Part shown: positions 22,991 through 30,878 of the stretch, in pieces | How the letters are laid out: every line of letters begins with the position of its first letter | How positions within the stretch are numbered: position 1 is the stretch's first letter | From: an uncultured Clostridia bacterium | GTDB taxonomy: Bacteria > Bacillota > Clostridia > Christensenellales > Borkfalkiaceae | Assembly (NCBI GenBank): GCA_944359365.1 | Contig: CALVST010000019.1 | Location: forward strand, 1 to 33,420 | DNA: 33,420 bases | Reading direction: 5' to 3' | Position numbers and translations under genes: made by a program | Notes under the pieces: model-generated | Database searches by the model: none | What the model saw: the letters and a program-made list of their open reading frames with translations, nothing else | Told to the model about the DNA's origin: nothing

Positions 22991-23030
22991 ATTAAGCCGC
23001 CGAAACATGAAGTTTCGGCGGCTTAATTTT
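22991..23030 (+). terminator. Terminator of the tetR operon
   Basis: A perfect 16-bp stem (22991-23006 and 23012-23027), loop ATGAA, and T-run. The stem is symmetric in A/T tracts and could also stop minus-strand transcription. Confidence 0.92.
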
Positions 23031-23104
23031 ATAAAAAATGTTATAGAAACGACAATCGTAAACCGATCAGACAGTGCTATGAAAACCGAGTTAAAATAGA
23101 AACG

Positions 23105-23144
23105 AAAAAGCGCCTGAACACCTTTTTACAAGTGTTCAAGCGCT
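23105..23144 (-). terminator. Terminator of tRNA-Ser
   Basis: On the minus strand a stem containing TTGAACAC / GTGTTCA plus flanking AGCGC/GCGCT is followed by TTTTTCG. It lies 9 nt beyond the tRNA 3' end. Confidence 0.8.
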
Positions 23145-23152
23145 GTCACCTT

Positions 23153-23243
23153 TGGCGCAGAGAATGGGATTTGAACCCATGGTACCCTTGCGAGGTACAC
23201 ACGATTTCCAGTCGTGCTCCTTCGACCGCTCAGACATCTCTGC
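23153..23243 (-). tRNA. tRNA-Ser (GGA)
   Basis: This 91-nt class II tRNA has acceptor stem GCAGAGA/TCTCTGC, anticodon loop CTGGAAA (anticodon GGA), a long variable arm, discriminator G and an encoded CCA. Confidence 0.95.
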
Positions 23244-23248
23244 ATAAC

Positions 23249-23273
23249 TATGCGCCCGAGCAACGGGCGCATA
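23249..23273 (-). other. Hairpin in the tRNA-Ser 5' leader
   Basis: TATGCGCCCG (23249-23258) and CGGGCGCATA (23264-23273) form a perfect 10-bp stem with a 5-nt loop, between the promoter and the mature tRNA 5' end. It lacks a T-run, so it is not a terminator; it may guide processing. Confidence 0.6.
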
Positions 23274-23285
23274 AGATACTTTTAT

Positions 23286-23314
23286 AGTTTATCGTTTTCC
23301 TTGCCTTTTGTCAA
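23286..23314 (-). promoter_or_regulatory. Promoter of tRNA-Ser
   Basis: On the minus strand TTGACA (23314-23309), 17 nt, TAAACT (23291-23286). The -35 box overlaps the 3' end of the PPTase gene. Confidence 0.8.
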
Positions 23315-23841
23315 CTTTTTTCGGGTATCTTTTCAATTTTCTTTATACTGTATTTTGAAAAATTCCCGCATATACTGAACGAATATCCCTCCAAAGTAAA
23401 TTGCATGACGGGTACGTCCGCAGGCTTATTCAAAAAATAGATCTTTTTGCCGTAAAATTCTACGCGGCGCCACATGGCGGCGAGCGTTCCCGCGATATAT
23501 TTTATATAGCTTTCCCGCGCCGTCCAATGGACGTAAAAATCAGACAGGGTGAGTATCTCGTTTTTTTCGCGCGCGGTGAACTTGCTTAAAACGGCAGGGC
23601 GGGGCTTGCCCGAAAGCGATTCCACGTCCAGGCCGACTTCGCTTTTGCCTACGGCAAGGGCCATCAGCCCCTTGCTGTGCGACGCGTTGAAAAAAACTTT
23701 ATCGTTTTTTAGATAAGGTTTGCCGTTAATCGTTTTACAAATTTCCGCATTTGGTATATTATAATACCGTGCCAATATAAATTTGGTAAATCGTTCAGAG
23801 TCTATGTGGGCATAGGTATAATAAATATCGATCATTTTCAT
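23311..23841 (-). CDS. 4'-phosphopantetheinyl transferase, Sfp type
   Basis: This 176-residue enzyme transfers the phosphopantetheine arm of CoA to carrier proteins. Sfp-type motifs are in order: GKPYLKNDKVFFNASHSKG, VGLDVE (metal-binding Asp/Glu) and FTAREKNEI...HWTARESYIKYIAG. In the last motif the usual Lys before Glu is Arg (W-T-A-R-E-S). At 176 residues it is shorter than Sfp (~224). The first of two close Met codons is taken; the ribosome site is weak (AAGGCGG). No carrier-protein, NRPS or PKS gene is in the window, so its target may be the fatty-acid ACP or a remote pathway. Confidence 0.88.
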   Translation of the reverse strand: MKMIDIYYTYAHIDSERFTKFILARYYNIPNAEICKTINGKPYLKNDKVFFNASHSKGLMALAVGKSEVGLDVESLSGKPRPAVLSKFTAREKNEILTLSDFYVHWTARESYIKYIAGTLAAMWRRVEFYGKKIYFLNKPADVPVMQFTLEGYSFSICGNFSKYSIKKIEKIPEKS

Positions 23842-23866
23842 GCCGCCTTGCGGTTATTTCAATTCT

Positions 23867-23894
23867 ATTATATCACAAAATGTGAACAAGGCAA
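23867..23894 (-). promoter_or_regulatory. Promoter of the PPTase gene with small palindrome
   Basis: On the minus strand TTGCCT (23894-23889), 16 nt, TATAAT (23872-23867). The spacer contains the palindrome TCACA-AAA-TGTGA (23873-23885), which also lies just upstream of the plus-strand gene at 23924, so a shared operator is possible. Confidence 0.6.
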
Positions 23895-23923
23895 GGGTTT
23901 TCCGAAAAAAAGGAGAGGAATTT

Positions 23924-24379
23924 ATGCAAAGGGCTGAAATTGCGCGCGAAAACTTCATGAAGGGGCTGAATTGTTGTCAATCCGTTTTTCTTGCATTCCG
24001 CGACCTTACGGGGTTGGATGAATCTGCCGCGATGAAAGTTTCGGCGCCGCTCGGCGGCGGCGTGGGCAGGATGCGTGAAATATGCGGCGCGGTCAGCGCC
24101 ATGATGATGGTGCTGGGGTTTGTGTTTTACGACGCCGCGCATCCTACATTGGAAGAAAAGACGGCGCTTTATCGGCTCGAGCAGGAGCTTGCGGGCAGAT
24201 TCCGCGAAAAGTACGGCTCCGTCGTTTGCCGCGAACTTTTAAAAGGCATCGTTTCCGACAGCTCTCCGAATGCAGACGCGCGCACGGAGAATTATTACAA
24301 AAAACGCCCGTGCCCCGATTTCTGCGCAGAGGCTGCGGGAATGTTGGAGCGCTTTTTGATCGAAAATGGAAAACTGTGA
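23924..24379 (+). CDS. C_GCAxxG_C_C family protein
   Basis: This 151-residue protein matches the C_GCAxxG_C_C family, a group of probable redox-active or metal-binding proteins of anaerobes with no settled function. Visible hallmarks are LNCCQSVFLAF, LGGGVGRMREICGAVSA and later cysteines (VVCRELL, CPDFC). AGGAGAGGAA precedes the ATG. The frame is open upstream to 23840, but that stretch covers the divergent promoter region. It lies between the PPTase and the Fe-S aldo/keto reductase, 196 nt from the latter, which has its own promoter. Confidence 0.88.
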   Translation: MQRAEIARENFMKGLNCCQSVFLAFRDLTGLDESAAMKVSAPLGGGVGRMREICGAVSAMMMVLGFVFYDAAHPTLEEKTALYRLEQELAGRFREKYGSVVCRELLKGIVSDSSPNADARTENYYKKRPCPDFCAEAAGMLERFLIENGKL

Positions 24380-24462
24380 CTCCGAAGATTTGCGGCGAGG
24401 TTCAAATGCGGCGCGGTAACTCTGCAAACGCCCTTCGGCGCTCCCGCGAAACGGAAAAACCG

Positions 24463-24491
24463 TTGCTGTTTTTTCCCGAAAGATGTATAAT
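24463..24491 (+). promoter_or_regulatory. Promoter of the aldo/keto reductase gene
   Basis: TTGCTG (24463-24468) and TATAAT (24486-24491) with a 17-nt spacer. Confidence 0.75.
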
Positions 24492-24575
24492 ATAAAATAT
24501 AATGAGTATGATAATCGGACAAGATGCAAGGACCGGGCTGATGCTTAGCGGCAAAAAAATAAAAGGAGAACAAAG

Positions 24576-25691
24576 ATGAGCAGACCTTTCCCCGAAATTA
24601 AGGGCAACTTCGGTTTCGGCTGTATGCGCCTTCCCATGCAGGGCGGCAAAATCGATACGGCGGCTTTTTCCGCCATGACCGACGCGTTTATGTCGGCAGG
24701 TTTCAATTATTTCGATACGGCGCACGGCTATCACGACGGGCTGAGCGAGCCTGCGATACGCGAATGCGTCGTAAAGCGCTATCCGCGCGAAAGTTTCGTG
24801 CTTACCGATAAACTTACGAACGAATATTTTTCCTGCGAAGAAGAGATACGCCCCTTTTTCCAAAAACAGCTCGAACTGTGCGGGGTGGAGTACTTCGACT
24901 TTTATCTCATGCACGCGCAGAATGCGGTTTATTTTGAAAAGTATAAAAAATGCCGTGCTTACGAAACGGCGCTTGCACTCAAAAAAGAGGGGAAAATACG
25001 TCACTTCGGCATCTCGTTTCACGACAGCGCCGAAGTGCTCGACCGCATTCTGACCGAATATCCGCAGATAGAGGCGGTGCAGATACAGCTCAACTATGCG
25101 GATGCGGAAGATCCCGCCATACAGGGGCGTGCCTGCTACGACGTGTGCAGAAAGCATAATAAACCCGTCATCGTGATGGAACCCGTCAAGGGCGGCATTC
25201 TCGTGCGCCTGCCCGAAACGGCGAAAAACATCGTCGCGGCAACGGGTTCTTCGCCCGCCGCTTTCGCCATAAGATACGCCGCAAGCTACGACGGCGTCTT
25301 TATGGTGCTTTCCGGCATGAGCGATATGGCGCAGGTCAACGAAAACGTTTGCTTTATGAAAGATTTCATTCCCTTCACGCAGGAGGAATACGATGCGGCG
25401 GAGCGCGTCGTTTCGGTCATGAAGGGCGGCGACCTGATCCCGTGCACGGCGTGCCGTTACTGTACGGCGGGCTGCCCCAAACATATCGCCATACCCGACC
25501 TGTTTTCGGATATGAACGCCAAAACGACATATAAAGATTGGAACAGCGATTGGTATTACGGCGTACATACGGGAGACGGCGGCAGGGCGGCGGACTGCAT
25601 CGGGTGCGGAAAATGCGAAAAGGTTTGCCCGCAGCATCTGCCGATACGCGCACTTTTGAAAAAGGTTTCAAAAGTGTTCGACAAACAGTAA
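24576..25691 (+). CDS. Aldo/keto reductase with C-terminal 2x[4Fe-4S] domain
   Basis: This 371-residue protein has a TIM-barrel aldo/keto reductase domain with a recognisable catalytic tetrad (Asp47, Tyr52, Lys79, His113; motifs NYFDTAHGYHDG and DFYLMHA). A C-terminal ferredoxin-like extension carries two [4Fe-4S] motifs: Cys290, 293, 296, 300 and Cys341, 344, 347, 351. This architecture is common in anaerobes and suggests electron input from ferredoxin rather than only NADPH; the substrate is unknown. AAAAGGAG precedes the start. It is monocistronic with its own promoter and terminator. Confidence 0.92.
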   Translation: MSRPFPEIKGNFGFGCMRLPMQGGKIDTAAFSAMTDAFMSAGFNYFDTAHGYHDGLSEPAIRECVVKRYPRESFVLTDKLTNEYFSCEEEIRPFFQKQLELCGVEYFDFYLMHAQNAVYFEKYKKCRAYETALALKKEGKIRHFGISFHDSAEVLDRILTEYPQIEAVQIQLNYADAEDPAIQGRACYDVCRKHNKPVIVMEPVKGGILVRLPETAKNIVAATGSSPAAFAIRYAASYDGVFMVLSGMSDMAQVNENVCFMKDFIPFTQEEYDAAERVVSVMKGGDLIPCTACRYCTAGCPKHIAIPDLFSDMNAKTTYKDWNSDWYYGVHTGDGGRAADCIGCGKCEKVCPQHLPIRALLKKVSKVFDKQ

Positions 25692-25696
25692 ATGTA

Positions 25697-25735
25697 AACG
25701 GGGCGCCCTTGCGGGGATGCTCCGTTGTTTTTTTT
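25697..25735 (+). terminator. Terminator of the aldo/keto reductase gene
   Basis: Stem AACGGGGC (25697-25704) / GCTCCGTT (25719-25726), one mismatch, followed by GTTTTTTTT. Confidence 0.85.
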
Positions 25736-25754
25736 AATAAATTTTTTGTATCGG

Positions 25755-25796
25755 TTGACAGTATGTCGCGTCTGTTTTATAATGTAAGCACTTACA
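25755..25796 (+). promoter_or_regulatory. Promoter with LacI/CcpA-like operator (arabinofuranosidase)
   Basis: TTGACA (25755-25760) and TATAAT (25778-25783) with a 17-nt spacer. TGTAAGCACTTACA (25783-25796) is palindromic except for its CA centre and covers the predicted start point. Its arms equal those of LacI-family or catabolite-response sites (TGTAAG-CG-CTTACA), so repression by a sugar-responsive regulator or CcpA is likely. Confidence 0.75.
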
Positions 25797-25820
25797 TTTT
25801 AATTTTGGAGAGCTGTTAAA

Positions 25821-27341
25821 ATGGCGACGAGGATCTTTGCGGACAAAAACATGAAAATAGGCGGCATCAGCCCCGAGCTTTACGGTTCCTTTTTGGAGCA
25901 TTTGGGCAGGGCGGTGTATGAAGGCGTTTACGAGCCGGGGCACCCGACGGCGGACAAAGACGGGTTCCGCGGCGACGTGCTCGCGCTCGTGCGGGAATTG
26001 GGGGTGCCGTTGGTGCGTTATCCGGGCGGCAATTTCGTGTCCGGATACGATTGGAAAGACGGCATCGGCAAAAAGTCCGAGCGCAAAGTGCGCCCCGACC
26101 TTGCGTGGGCGAGCGTCGAGCCCAACGAGTTCGGCATCGACGAGTTTATGAAGTGGTGCAAAAAGGCGGAAATTCAGCCCATGCTCGCCTTCAATATGGG
26201 CACGGGCACGCCGAAAGATGCGCTGGAGCTTTTCGAGTACTGCAATTATCCTTCGGGCACCTATTATTCGGATCTGCGCCGCAAAAACGGTGCGGGATCG
26301 CCTTACGGTATAAAATATTGGTGCATCGGCAACGAAATGGACGGCGAATGGCAGATATGCAACCTCACTGCGGACGATTACGGCAAAAAGGCGGGGCAGA
26401 CGATGCGCATGATCCGCAAGGCGGATGCAAAGGGCGCGGGTGAAGAGGGCGCGGTAAAGCTGGTCGTGTGCGGCAGCAGCTCGGTGGAGATCCCCACATA
26501 CCCCGAATGGGACCGCGTCGTGCTCGAACATACTTATGAAGATGCGGACTTCATTTCCATGCACCGCTATTATGAATATATGCCTTCGGGCAAGAATCCG
26601 CTGGAAGATTTTCTCGGCAGTGCCGACGATATGGCGGAATTTATAGAAACCATCCGTGCAACCATCCGCTATGTGCGCGCCAAGAAGCGTTCGCGGCACA
26701 ATGTATTTATCAGTTTCGATGAGTGGAACGTGTGGTCGCAGCATGCAAAGCGCACCGCGCCCAATTGGGTGAAGGCGCCGCATCTGATCGAGGACAATTA
26801 TACCGTGCGAGACCTTCTCGTTTTTGCGGGTATGCTGAATACGTTGCTCAACCATGCGGACGTGGTGAAAGTCGCATGCCTTGCGCAGCTGGTCAACGTC
26901 ATCGCGCCCATTTTGACCGAAAAGGGCGGCGCGGCGATACGGCAGACCATCTTTTATCCGTTCAGCTATGCATCCGCGCACGGCAGGGGCGAGGCGATAC
27001 GCACGATCTCTTCGAGCGGAAAATTTGACAGCAGATACGGCTCCGCGCGCCTTATAAACGAGGCGGTCACGCACGATGCGGCAAAGCGCGAGGTGTGCGT
27101 TTTCCTCGTCAATTACGGACAGAGTGCGGAAGAGACGGAGTTGGAACTGCGCTCCTTCGGGGAGCTTTCCTGCCGCGAATTCGTTTGCATCGAAAACAAC
27201 GATCTCGATTTAAGGAATACCTTCTCGGCACCCGATGCCGTTAAGCCCGAACACCGCGAACCGGTATCCGTAAAGGACGGTTGCAGGGCGTGCGTGCGCG
27301 TAAGCCCCATGAGCTGGAATTTTTTAAGGTTCACCTATTAA
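25821..27341 (+). CDS. Alpha-L-arabinofuranosidase (GH51)
   Basis: This 506-residue enzyme removes terminal arabinofuranose from arabinan and arabinoxylan oligosaccharides. The GH51 TIM barrel shows GGISPELYGSFLEHLGRAVYEGVYEP at the start, LVRYPGGNFVSGYDW, the acid/base Glu172 in CIGNEMDGEWQ and the nucleophile Glu301 in SFDEWNVW. A C-terminal beta domain follows. There is no signal peptide, so it works in the cytoplasm on imported oligosaccharides. GGAGAG precedes the ATG. The gene stands alone, without sugar transporter or regulator genes nearby, and carries a sugar-type operator at its promoter. Confidence 0.95.
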   Translation: MATRIFADKNMKIGGISPELYGSFLEHLGRAVYEGVYEPGHPTADKDGFRGDVLALVRELGVPLVRYPGGNFVSGYDWKDGIGKKSERKVRPDLAWASVEPNEFGIDEFMKWCKKAEIQPMLAFNMGTGTPKDALELFEYCNYPSGTYYSDLRRKNGAGSPYGIKYWCIGNEMDGEWQICNLTADDYGKKAGQTMRMIRKADAKGAGEEGAVKLVVCGSSSVEIPTYPEWDRVVLEHTYEDADFISMHRYYEYMPSGKNPLEDFLGSADDMAEFIETIRATIRYVRAKKRSRHNVFISFDEWNVWSQHAKRTAPNWVKAPHLIEDNYTVRDLLVFAGMLNTLLNHADVVKVACLAQLVNVIAPILTEKGGAAIRQTIFYPFSYASAHGRGEAIRTISSSGKFDSRYGSARLINEAVTHDAAKREVCVFLVNYGQSAEETELELRSFGELSCREFVCIENNDLDLRNTFSAPDAVKPEHREPVSVKDGCRACVRVSPMSWNFLRFTY

Positions 27342-27375
27342 GCGATCGCGCCGCGTTTATGGCGTAAACAGTTCG

Positions 27376-27418
27376 TGTATAAAACATGCGCCGCTTTGTG
27401 CGGCGCATGTTTTATACA
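27376..27418. terminator. Long hairpin terminator after the arabinofuranosidase gene
   Basis: A perfect 19-bp stem (27376-27394 and 27400-27418) with loop TTTGT. Its T tract lies within the stem (TGTTTTATACA), so it can fold on both strands. The remaining gap to minD holds a TATAAT at 27521-27526 but no convincing -35. Confidence 0.7.
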
Positions 27419-27559
27419 TTCAAAGCGCCGTGCCGTTCCGATGCATCGTTGCTTGCAAAAACGACAAAATCCGCCCGTATTTGTGAAAGGTAGCCAATAT
27501 GCGCATATCTTTCCGCGTTATAATATGCCGTGAAAGAACATGCGGCGGGAGAACTGTAA

Positions 27560-28333
27560 ATGGCAAGAAAGATCGTCTTTACGTCCGGCAAGGGCGGCGT
27601 GGGTAAAACGACCGTCGCCGCGCGGCTGGGTATGTGCCTTGCCGCGGCGGGGGAGCGCGTCGCGCTTGCGGATACCGATTTCGGACTGAATAACATAGAC
27701 GTGGTCTGCGGCGTGGAGGGGCTTATCCATTACGATATAGTGGACGCCATAGAGGGGCGCTGCCGTGCGAAACAGGCGCTCGTGAGGCATCCGGAATTTC
27801 CAAACCTGTTCGTGCTCGCGTCCAATCATACCGATCCGAACAAATACATATCTCCGCAGGCGGTGCGGCTGATCCTAGACAATATTTCGCACGCTTTCGA
27901 TTATATACTGATCGACTGCCCTGCTGGCATAGAAGGGGGATTTCACCGTGCCGTGGCGGCAGCGGAAGAGGCGATCGTCGTTACCACGCCGCACGTTTCC
28001 GCACTGCGCGATGCCGACAAAGCGATATCTGTGCTCAAAAGCTATCGGCTCAAAAGCGTAGAGCTCGTCGTAAATATGGTGCGCGGCGATATGATCGTAG
28101 ACGGCGAAATACTTTCGCCGCACGAGATATCGGATATCTTAAAGACGCCCCTTCTCGGTGTGGTGCCGCAGGATGACGGCGTGTTTTTGGGCGAACGCAG
28201 GGGCGCGGCGCAGAAAGCGTTCCGCGTGCTTGCAGGCAATCTTATGAAGGGCACCCGCCGCATATACAACGCGGCGGGCAGATACGGCGGCTTTTTCGGA
28301 AGTATCCGCAGAAGCCTCAAAAAAAATCTGTAA
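27560..28333 (+). CDS. minD: Septum-site determining ATPase MinD
   Basis: This 257-residue ParA/MinD ATPase has a deviant Walker A (TSGKGGVGKTT, 9-19), ADTDFGLNNIDVVCG, LIDCPAGIEGGF and a C-terminal amphipathic membrane-targeting helix (GGFFGSIRRSLKKNL). MinD on the membrane recruits partners that keep the division septum at mid-cell. GGGAG precedes the ATG. It is followed 27 nt later by a minE-like gene; no minC is present in the window. Confidence 0.93.
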   Translation: MARKIVFTSGKGGVGKTTVAARLGMCLAAAGERVALADTDFGLNNIDVVCGVEGLIHYDIVDAIEGRCRAKQALVRHPEFPNLFVLASNHTDPNKYISPQAVRLILDNISHAFDYILIDCPAGIEGGFHRAVAAAEEAIVVTTPHVSALRDADKAISVLKSYRLKSVELVVNMVRGDMIVDGEILSPHEISDILKTPLLGVVPQDDGVFLGERRGAAQKAFRVLAGNLMKGTRRIYNAAGRYGGFFGSIRRSLKKNL

Positions 28334-28360
28334 GGCGCCTTCCGGCGCGGGGAGGGAATA

Positions 28361-28588
28361 ATGCGTAAATTGACGGACGGCGCGCTGCGCGCAAGGGACG
28401 TGCTCGCGCGCGAAAACGCCGTGCTTCCCGCCGAGTGCGGGCGGGTGGCGGCGCGCGATATCGAAAAGATCCTATCCGAGTATTTCGTGCTTTCGGGCGG
28501 CGTTTCTTTCAAGGCGGAGCGAAAGGGCAGGATCGTCATAACCATCGTCGCCGAGGCGGACGAGGCAAAGCCATTCGGCATCGTATAA
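28361..28588 (+). CDS. minE: Cell division topological specificity factor MinE (probable)
   Basis: This 75-residue protein has a MinE-like layout. An N-terminal helix (ALRARDVLARENA) stands where MinE contacts MinD (compare AKERLQIIVAERR), followed by a short beta/alpha domain with RDIEKILSEYFVL...VSFKAERKGRIVITIV. Sequence similarity is weak, so the call leans on position right after minD and on size. MinE stimulates the MinD ATPase and drives its movement. GGGAGG precedes the start. Confidence 0.72.
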   Translation: MRKLTDGALRARDVLARENAVLPAECGRVAARDIEKILSEYFVLSGGVSFKAERKGRIVITIVAEADEAKPFGIV

Positions 28589-28651
28589 AATCGGCTTTGG
28601 CGGTCGCTGCGTAAAATTCGCCATATTTAGAAGGAAATTTGTGAAAAATAT

Positions 28652-28665
28652 ACAAGATATAGTGT
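28652..28665. promoter_or_regulatory. Candidate NrdR box upstream of nrdD
   Basis: ACAAGATATAGTGT resembles the NrdR-box consensus (ACACWATATATWGTGT), with a near-perfect right half. NrdR boxes normally occur as pairs about three helical turns apart; I see only a weak possible partner at about 28621-28635. It lies upstream of the -10 box. Confidence 0.45.
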
Positions 28666-28710
28666 TTTATGGTAAACTGTTGCAAAAGCGACAGTTTTTT
28701 TTTGCGAAGG

Positions 28711-28719
28711 TGATATAAT
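28711..28719 (+). promoter_or_regulatory. Extended -10 promoter of nrdD
   Basis: TGATATAAT (28711-28719) is a perfect extended -10 element; the -35 region is not consensus, consistent with a regulated promoter. Confidence 0.65.
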
Positions 28720-28754
28720 ATTTAGCGAATAAAAAGAAGGGAGAATTTTTTACG

Positions 28755-30878
28755 ATGCAGGTGATCAAAAGGGACGGCGCCGTCGCCGATTACGACAGGA
28801 GTAAAATCGCCGTTGCGATCGGCAAAGCGAACGCCGAAATGGAAGAGTGTGAGAGGGCGTCTGACGGTGAAATAGAGCAGATACTTCTCTATATCGAGGG
28901 GAAAAAGAAAAAGAGGATGCTCGTGGAGGACATTCAGGACATCATCGAGCAGAAACTGATGGAGCAGGGGCATTACGAGCTTGCCAAAACGTACATCATC
29001 TATCGCTACAACCGCGCGCTCGTGCGAAAGGCGAACACGACGGACGAGGCGATCCTGAGCCTGATCAGCAATTCCAATAAAGACGTAATGGAGGAAAACT
29101 CCAACAAAAACGCGCTCGCGGCGGCGACGCAGCGCGACCTTATCGCGGGGGAAGTTTCGAAAGATCTTACCCGCCGCATTCTCCTGCCCGAAAAGATCTC
29201 CAAGGCGCATGACGAGGGCATTTTGCATTTCCATGACGCCGACTATTTTGTGCAGCCTATATTCAACTGCTGCCTGATAAACATTGAGGATATGCTCGAC
29301 AACGGCACCGTGATGAACGGCAAAATGATCGAAAGCCCCAAAAGTTTTCAGGTCGCGTGCACGGTCGTTACGCAGATCATCGCGGCGGTCGCCTGCTCGC
29401 AGTACGGCGGGCAGTCGGTGGATATGCGCCATCTCGGCAAATATCTGCGCAAGAGCCGCGTCAAATTTGAAAAGCACTTCCGCGAGGCTTGCCCGGAATT
29501 GTCCGACGAGGAAGTCAAAAAACTCGTGGACGACCGCATTCAGGACGAGCTGAAAAGCGGCGTGCAGACCATTCAGTATCAGATCAACACCCTCATGACG
29601 ACGAACGGGCAGTCGCCCTTCGTTACCCTCTTTTTGTATCTCGATAAAGATGACGAGTACCTCGAAGAGAACGCGCAGATCATAACCGAGATCCTGCGGC
29701 AGAGGTACGAAGGGATCAAGAACGAAAAGGGCGTATACATCACGCCCGCATTCCCCAAGCTCGTGTATGTGCTCGACGAGATCAATTGCCTCAAAGGCGG
29801 CAAGTACGACTATGTTACCGAGCTTGCCGTAAAGTGCTCTTCCAAGCGCCTGTATCCCGACTACATCTCCGCGAAAAAGATGCGCGAGATTTACGAAGGC
29901 AACGTGTTCAGCCCGATGGGCTGCCGCTCCTTCCTTTCCCCGTGGAAAGACGAAAACGGCAATTATAAATTCGAGGGGCGTTTCAATCAGGGCGTCGTTT
30001 CCATCAACCTGCCGCAGATCGGCATCATTGCCAAGGGCGACGAGGAGAAGTTCTGGAAACTGTTCGATGAAAGGCTCGATCTCTGCCGCGAGGCGCTCAT
30101 GTGCCGCCACCGCGCGCTGCTCGGCACCAAGTCCGACGTTTCGCCCATCCATTGGCAGTACGGCGCGATCGCTCGCCTCGAAAAGGGCGAACCCATCGAC
30201 AAACTGCTGTTTAACGGCTATTCCACGCTGTCGCTCGGATATATCGGATTGTACGAGGTCACCAAGCTGATGAAGGGCGTCCCGCAGACGGATCCCGTCG
30301 GCGAGGAATTTGCGGTGCGAGTTATGCAGCATATGCGCGACAAGACGGACGAGTGGAAAAAGGAAACGGGGTTGGGCTTTGCGCTGTACGGCACGCCTGC
30401 GGAATCGCTGTGCTACCGTTTCGCGCGCATCGACAAAGAGCGCTTCGGTACGATAGAGGACGTGACCGACAAGGGCTATTATACCAATTCGTACCATGTA
30501 GACGTGCGCGAGCATATCGACGCCTTTTCCAAATTCTCGTTTGAGGCGCAGTTCCAGCGTATTTCTTCGGGCGGATGCATTTCGTATGTCGAAATACCCA
30601 ATATGCAGAACAACCTCGAAGCGATGCAGGAAGTCGTCAAGTTTATTTACGATAATATCCAATACGCCGAATTCAATACGAAAAGCGACTACTGCCATGT
30701 CTGCGGTTGGGACGGCGAGATCATCATCAATGACGACAACGAGTGGGAATGCCCCAACTGCCACAACAAAGACCACCGCAAAATGAACGTGACGCGCCGT
30801 ACCTGCGGCTACCTCGGCGAGAATTTCTGGAACCTCGGCAAAACGAAGGAGATCAAGGCGAGGGTGCTGCATTTGTAA
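28755..30878 (+). CDS. nrdD: Anaerobic ribonucleoside-triphosphate reductase NrdD
   Basis: This 707-residue class III ribonucleotide reductase makes deoxyribonucleotides without oxygen by glycyl-radical chemistry. The N-terminal ~95 residues form an ATP-cone (VIKRDGAVADYDRSKIAVAI). Core motifs include ILHFHDADYF, CCLINIEDMLDNGTVMNG, SPMGCRSFLSPW and QGVVSINLPQI. The C-terminus has a four-cysteine zinc site (CHVCG and CPNCHN) and the radical loop RRTCGYLGENFW, with Gly685 as the likely radical residue after Cys684. Its activase NrdG is encoded 421 nt downstream, farther than usual. GGGAG lies 12 nt before the ATG. Confidence 0.96.
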   Translation: MQVIKRDGAVADYDRSKIAVAIGKANAEMEECERASDGEIEQILLYIEGKKKKRMLVEDIQDIIEQKLMEQGHYELAKTYIIYRYNRALVRKANTTDEAILSLISNSNKDVMEENSNKNALAAATQRDLIAGEVSKDLTRRILLPEKISKAHDEGILHFHDADYFVQPIFNCCLINIEDMLDNGTVMNGKMIESPKSFQVACTVVTQIIAAVACSQYGGQSVDMRHLGKYLRKSRVKFEKHFREACPELSDEEVKKLVDDRIQDELKSGVQTIQYQINTLMTTNGQSPFVTLFLYLDKDDEYLEENAQIITEILRQRYEGIKNEKGVYITPAFPKLVYVLDEINCLKGGKYDYVTELAVKCSSKRLYPDYISAKKMREIYEGNVFSPMGCRSFLSPWKDENGNYKFEGRFNQGVVSINLPQIGIIAKGDEEKFWKLFDERLDLCREALMCRHRALLGTKSDVSPIHWQYGAIARLEKGEPIDKLLFNGYSTLSLGYIGLYEVTKLMKGVPQTDPVGEEFAVRVMQHMRDKTDEWKKETGLGFALYGTPAESLCYRFARIDKERFGTIEDVTDKGYYTNSYHVDVREHIDAFSKFSFEAQFQRISSGGCISYVEIPNMQNNLEAMQEVVKFIYDNIQYAEFNTKSDYCHVCGWDGEIIINDDNEWECPNCHNKDHRKMNVTRRTCGYLGENFWNLGKTKEIKARVLHL

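Noticed and set aside
24502-24579. A 25-codon frame (MSMIIGQDARTG...) overlapping the aldo/keto reductase start
   Set aside because: It has no ribosome site and no sign of conservation that I can see; probably chance in the leader.
25734-27074. A 446-codon open frame on the minus strand opposite the arabinofuranosidase gene
   Set aside because: It is a shadow of the GH51 gene and runs through its promoter; no domain is visible.
28722-30872. A 716-codon open frame on the minus strand opposite nrdD
   Set aside because: nrdD on the plus strand has intact motifs throughout; the minus frame shows no family features.
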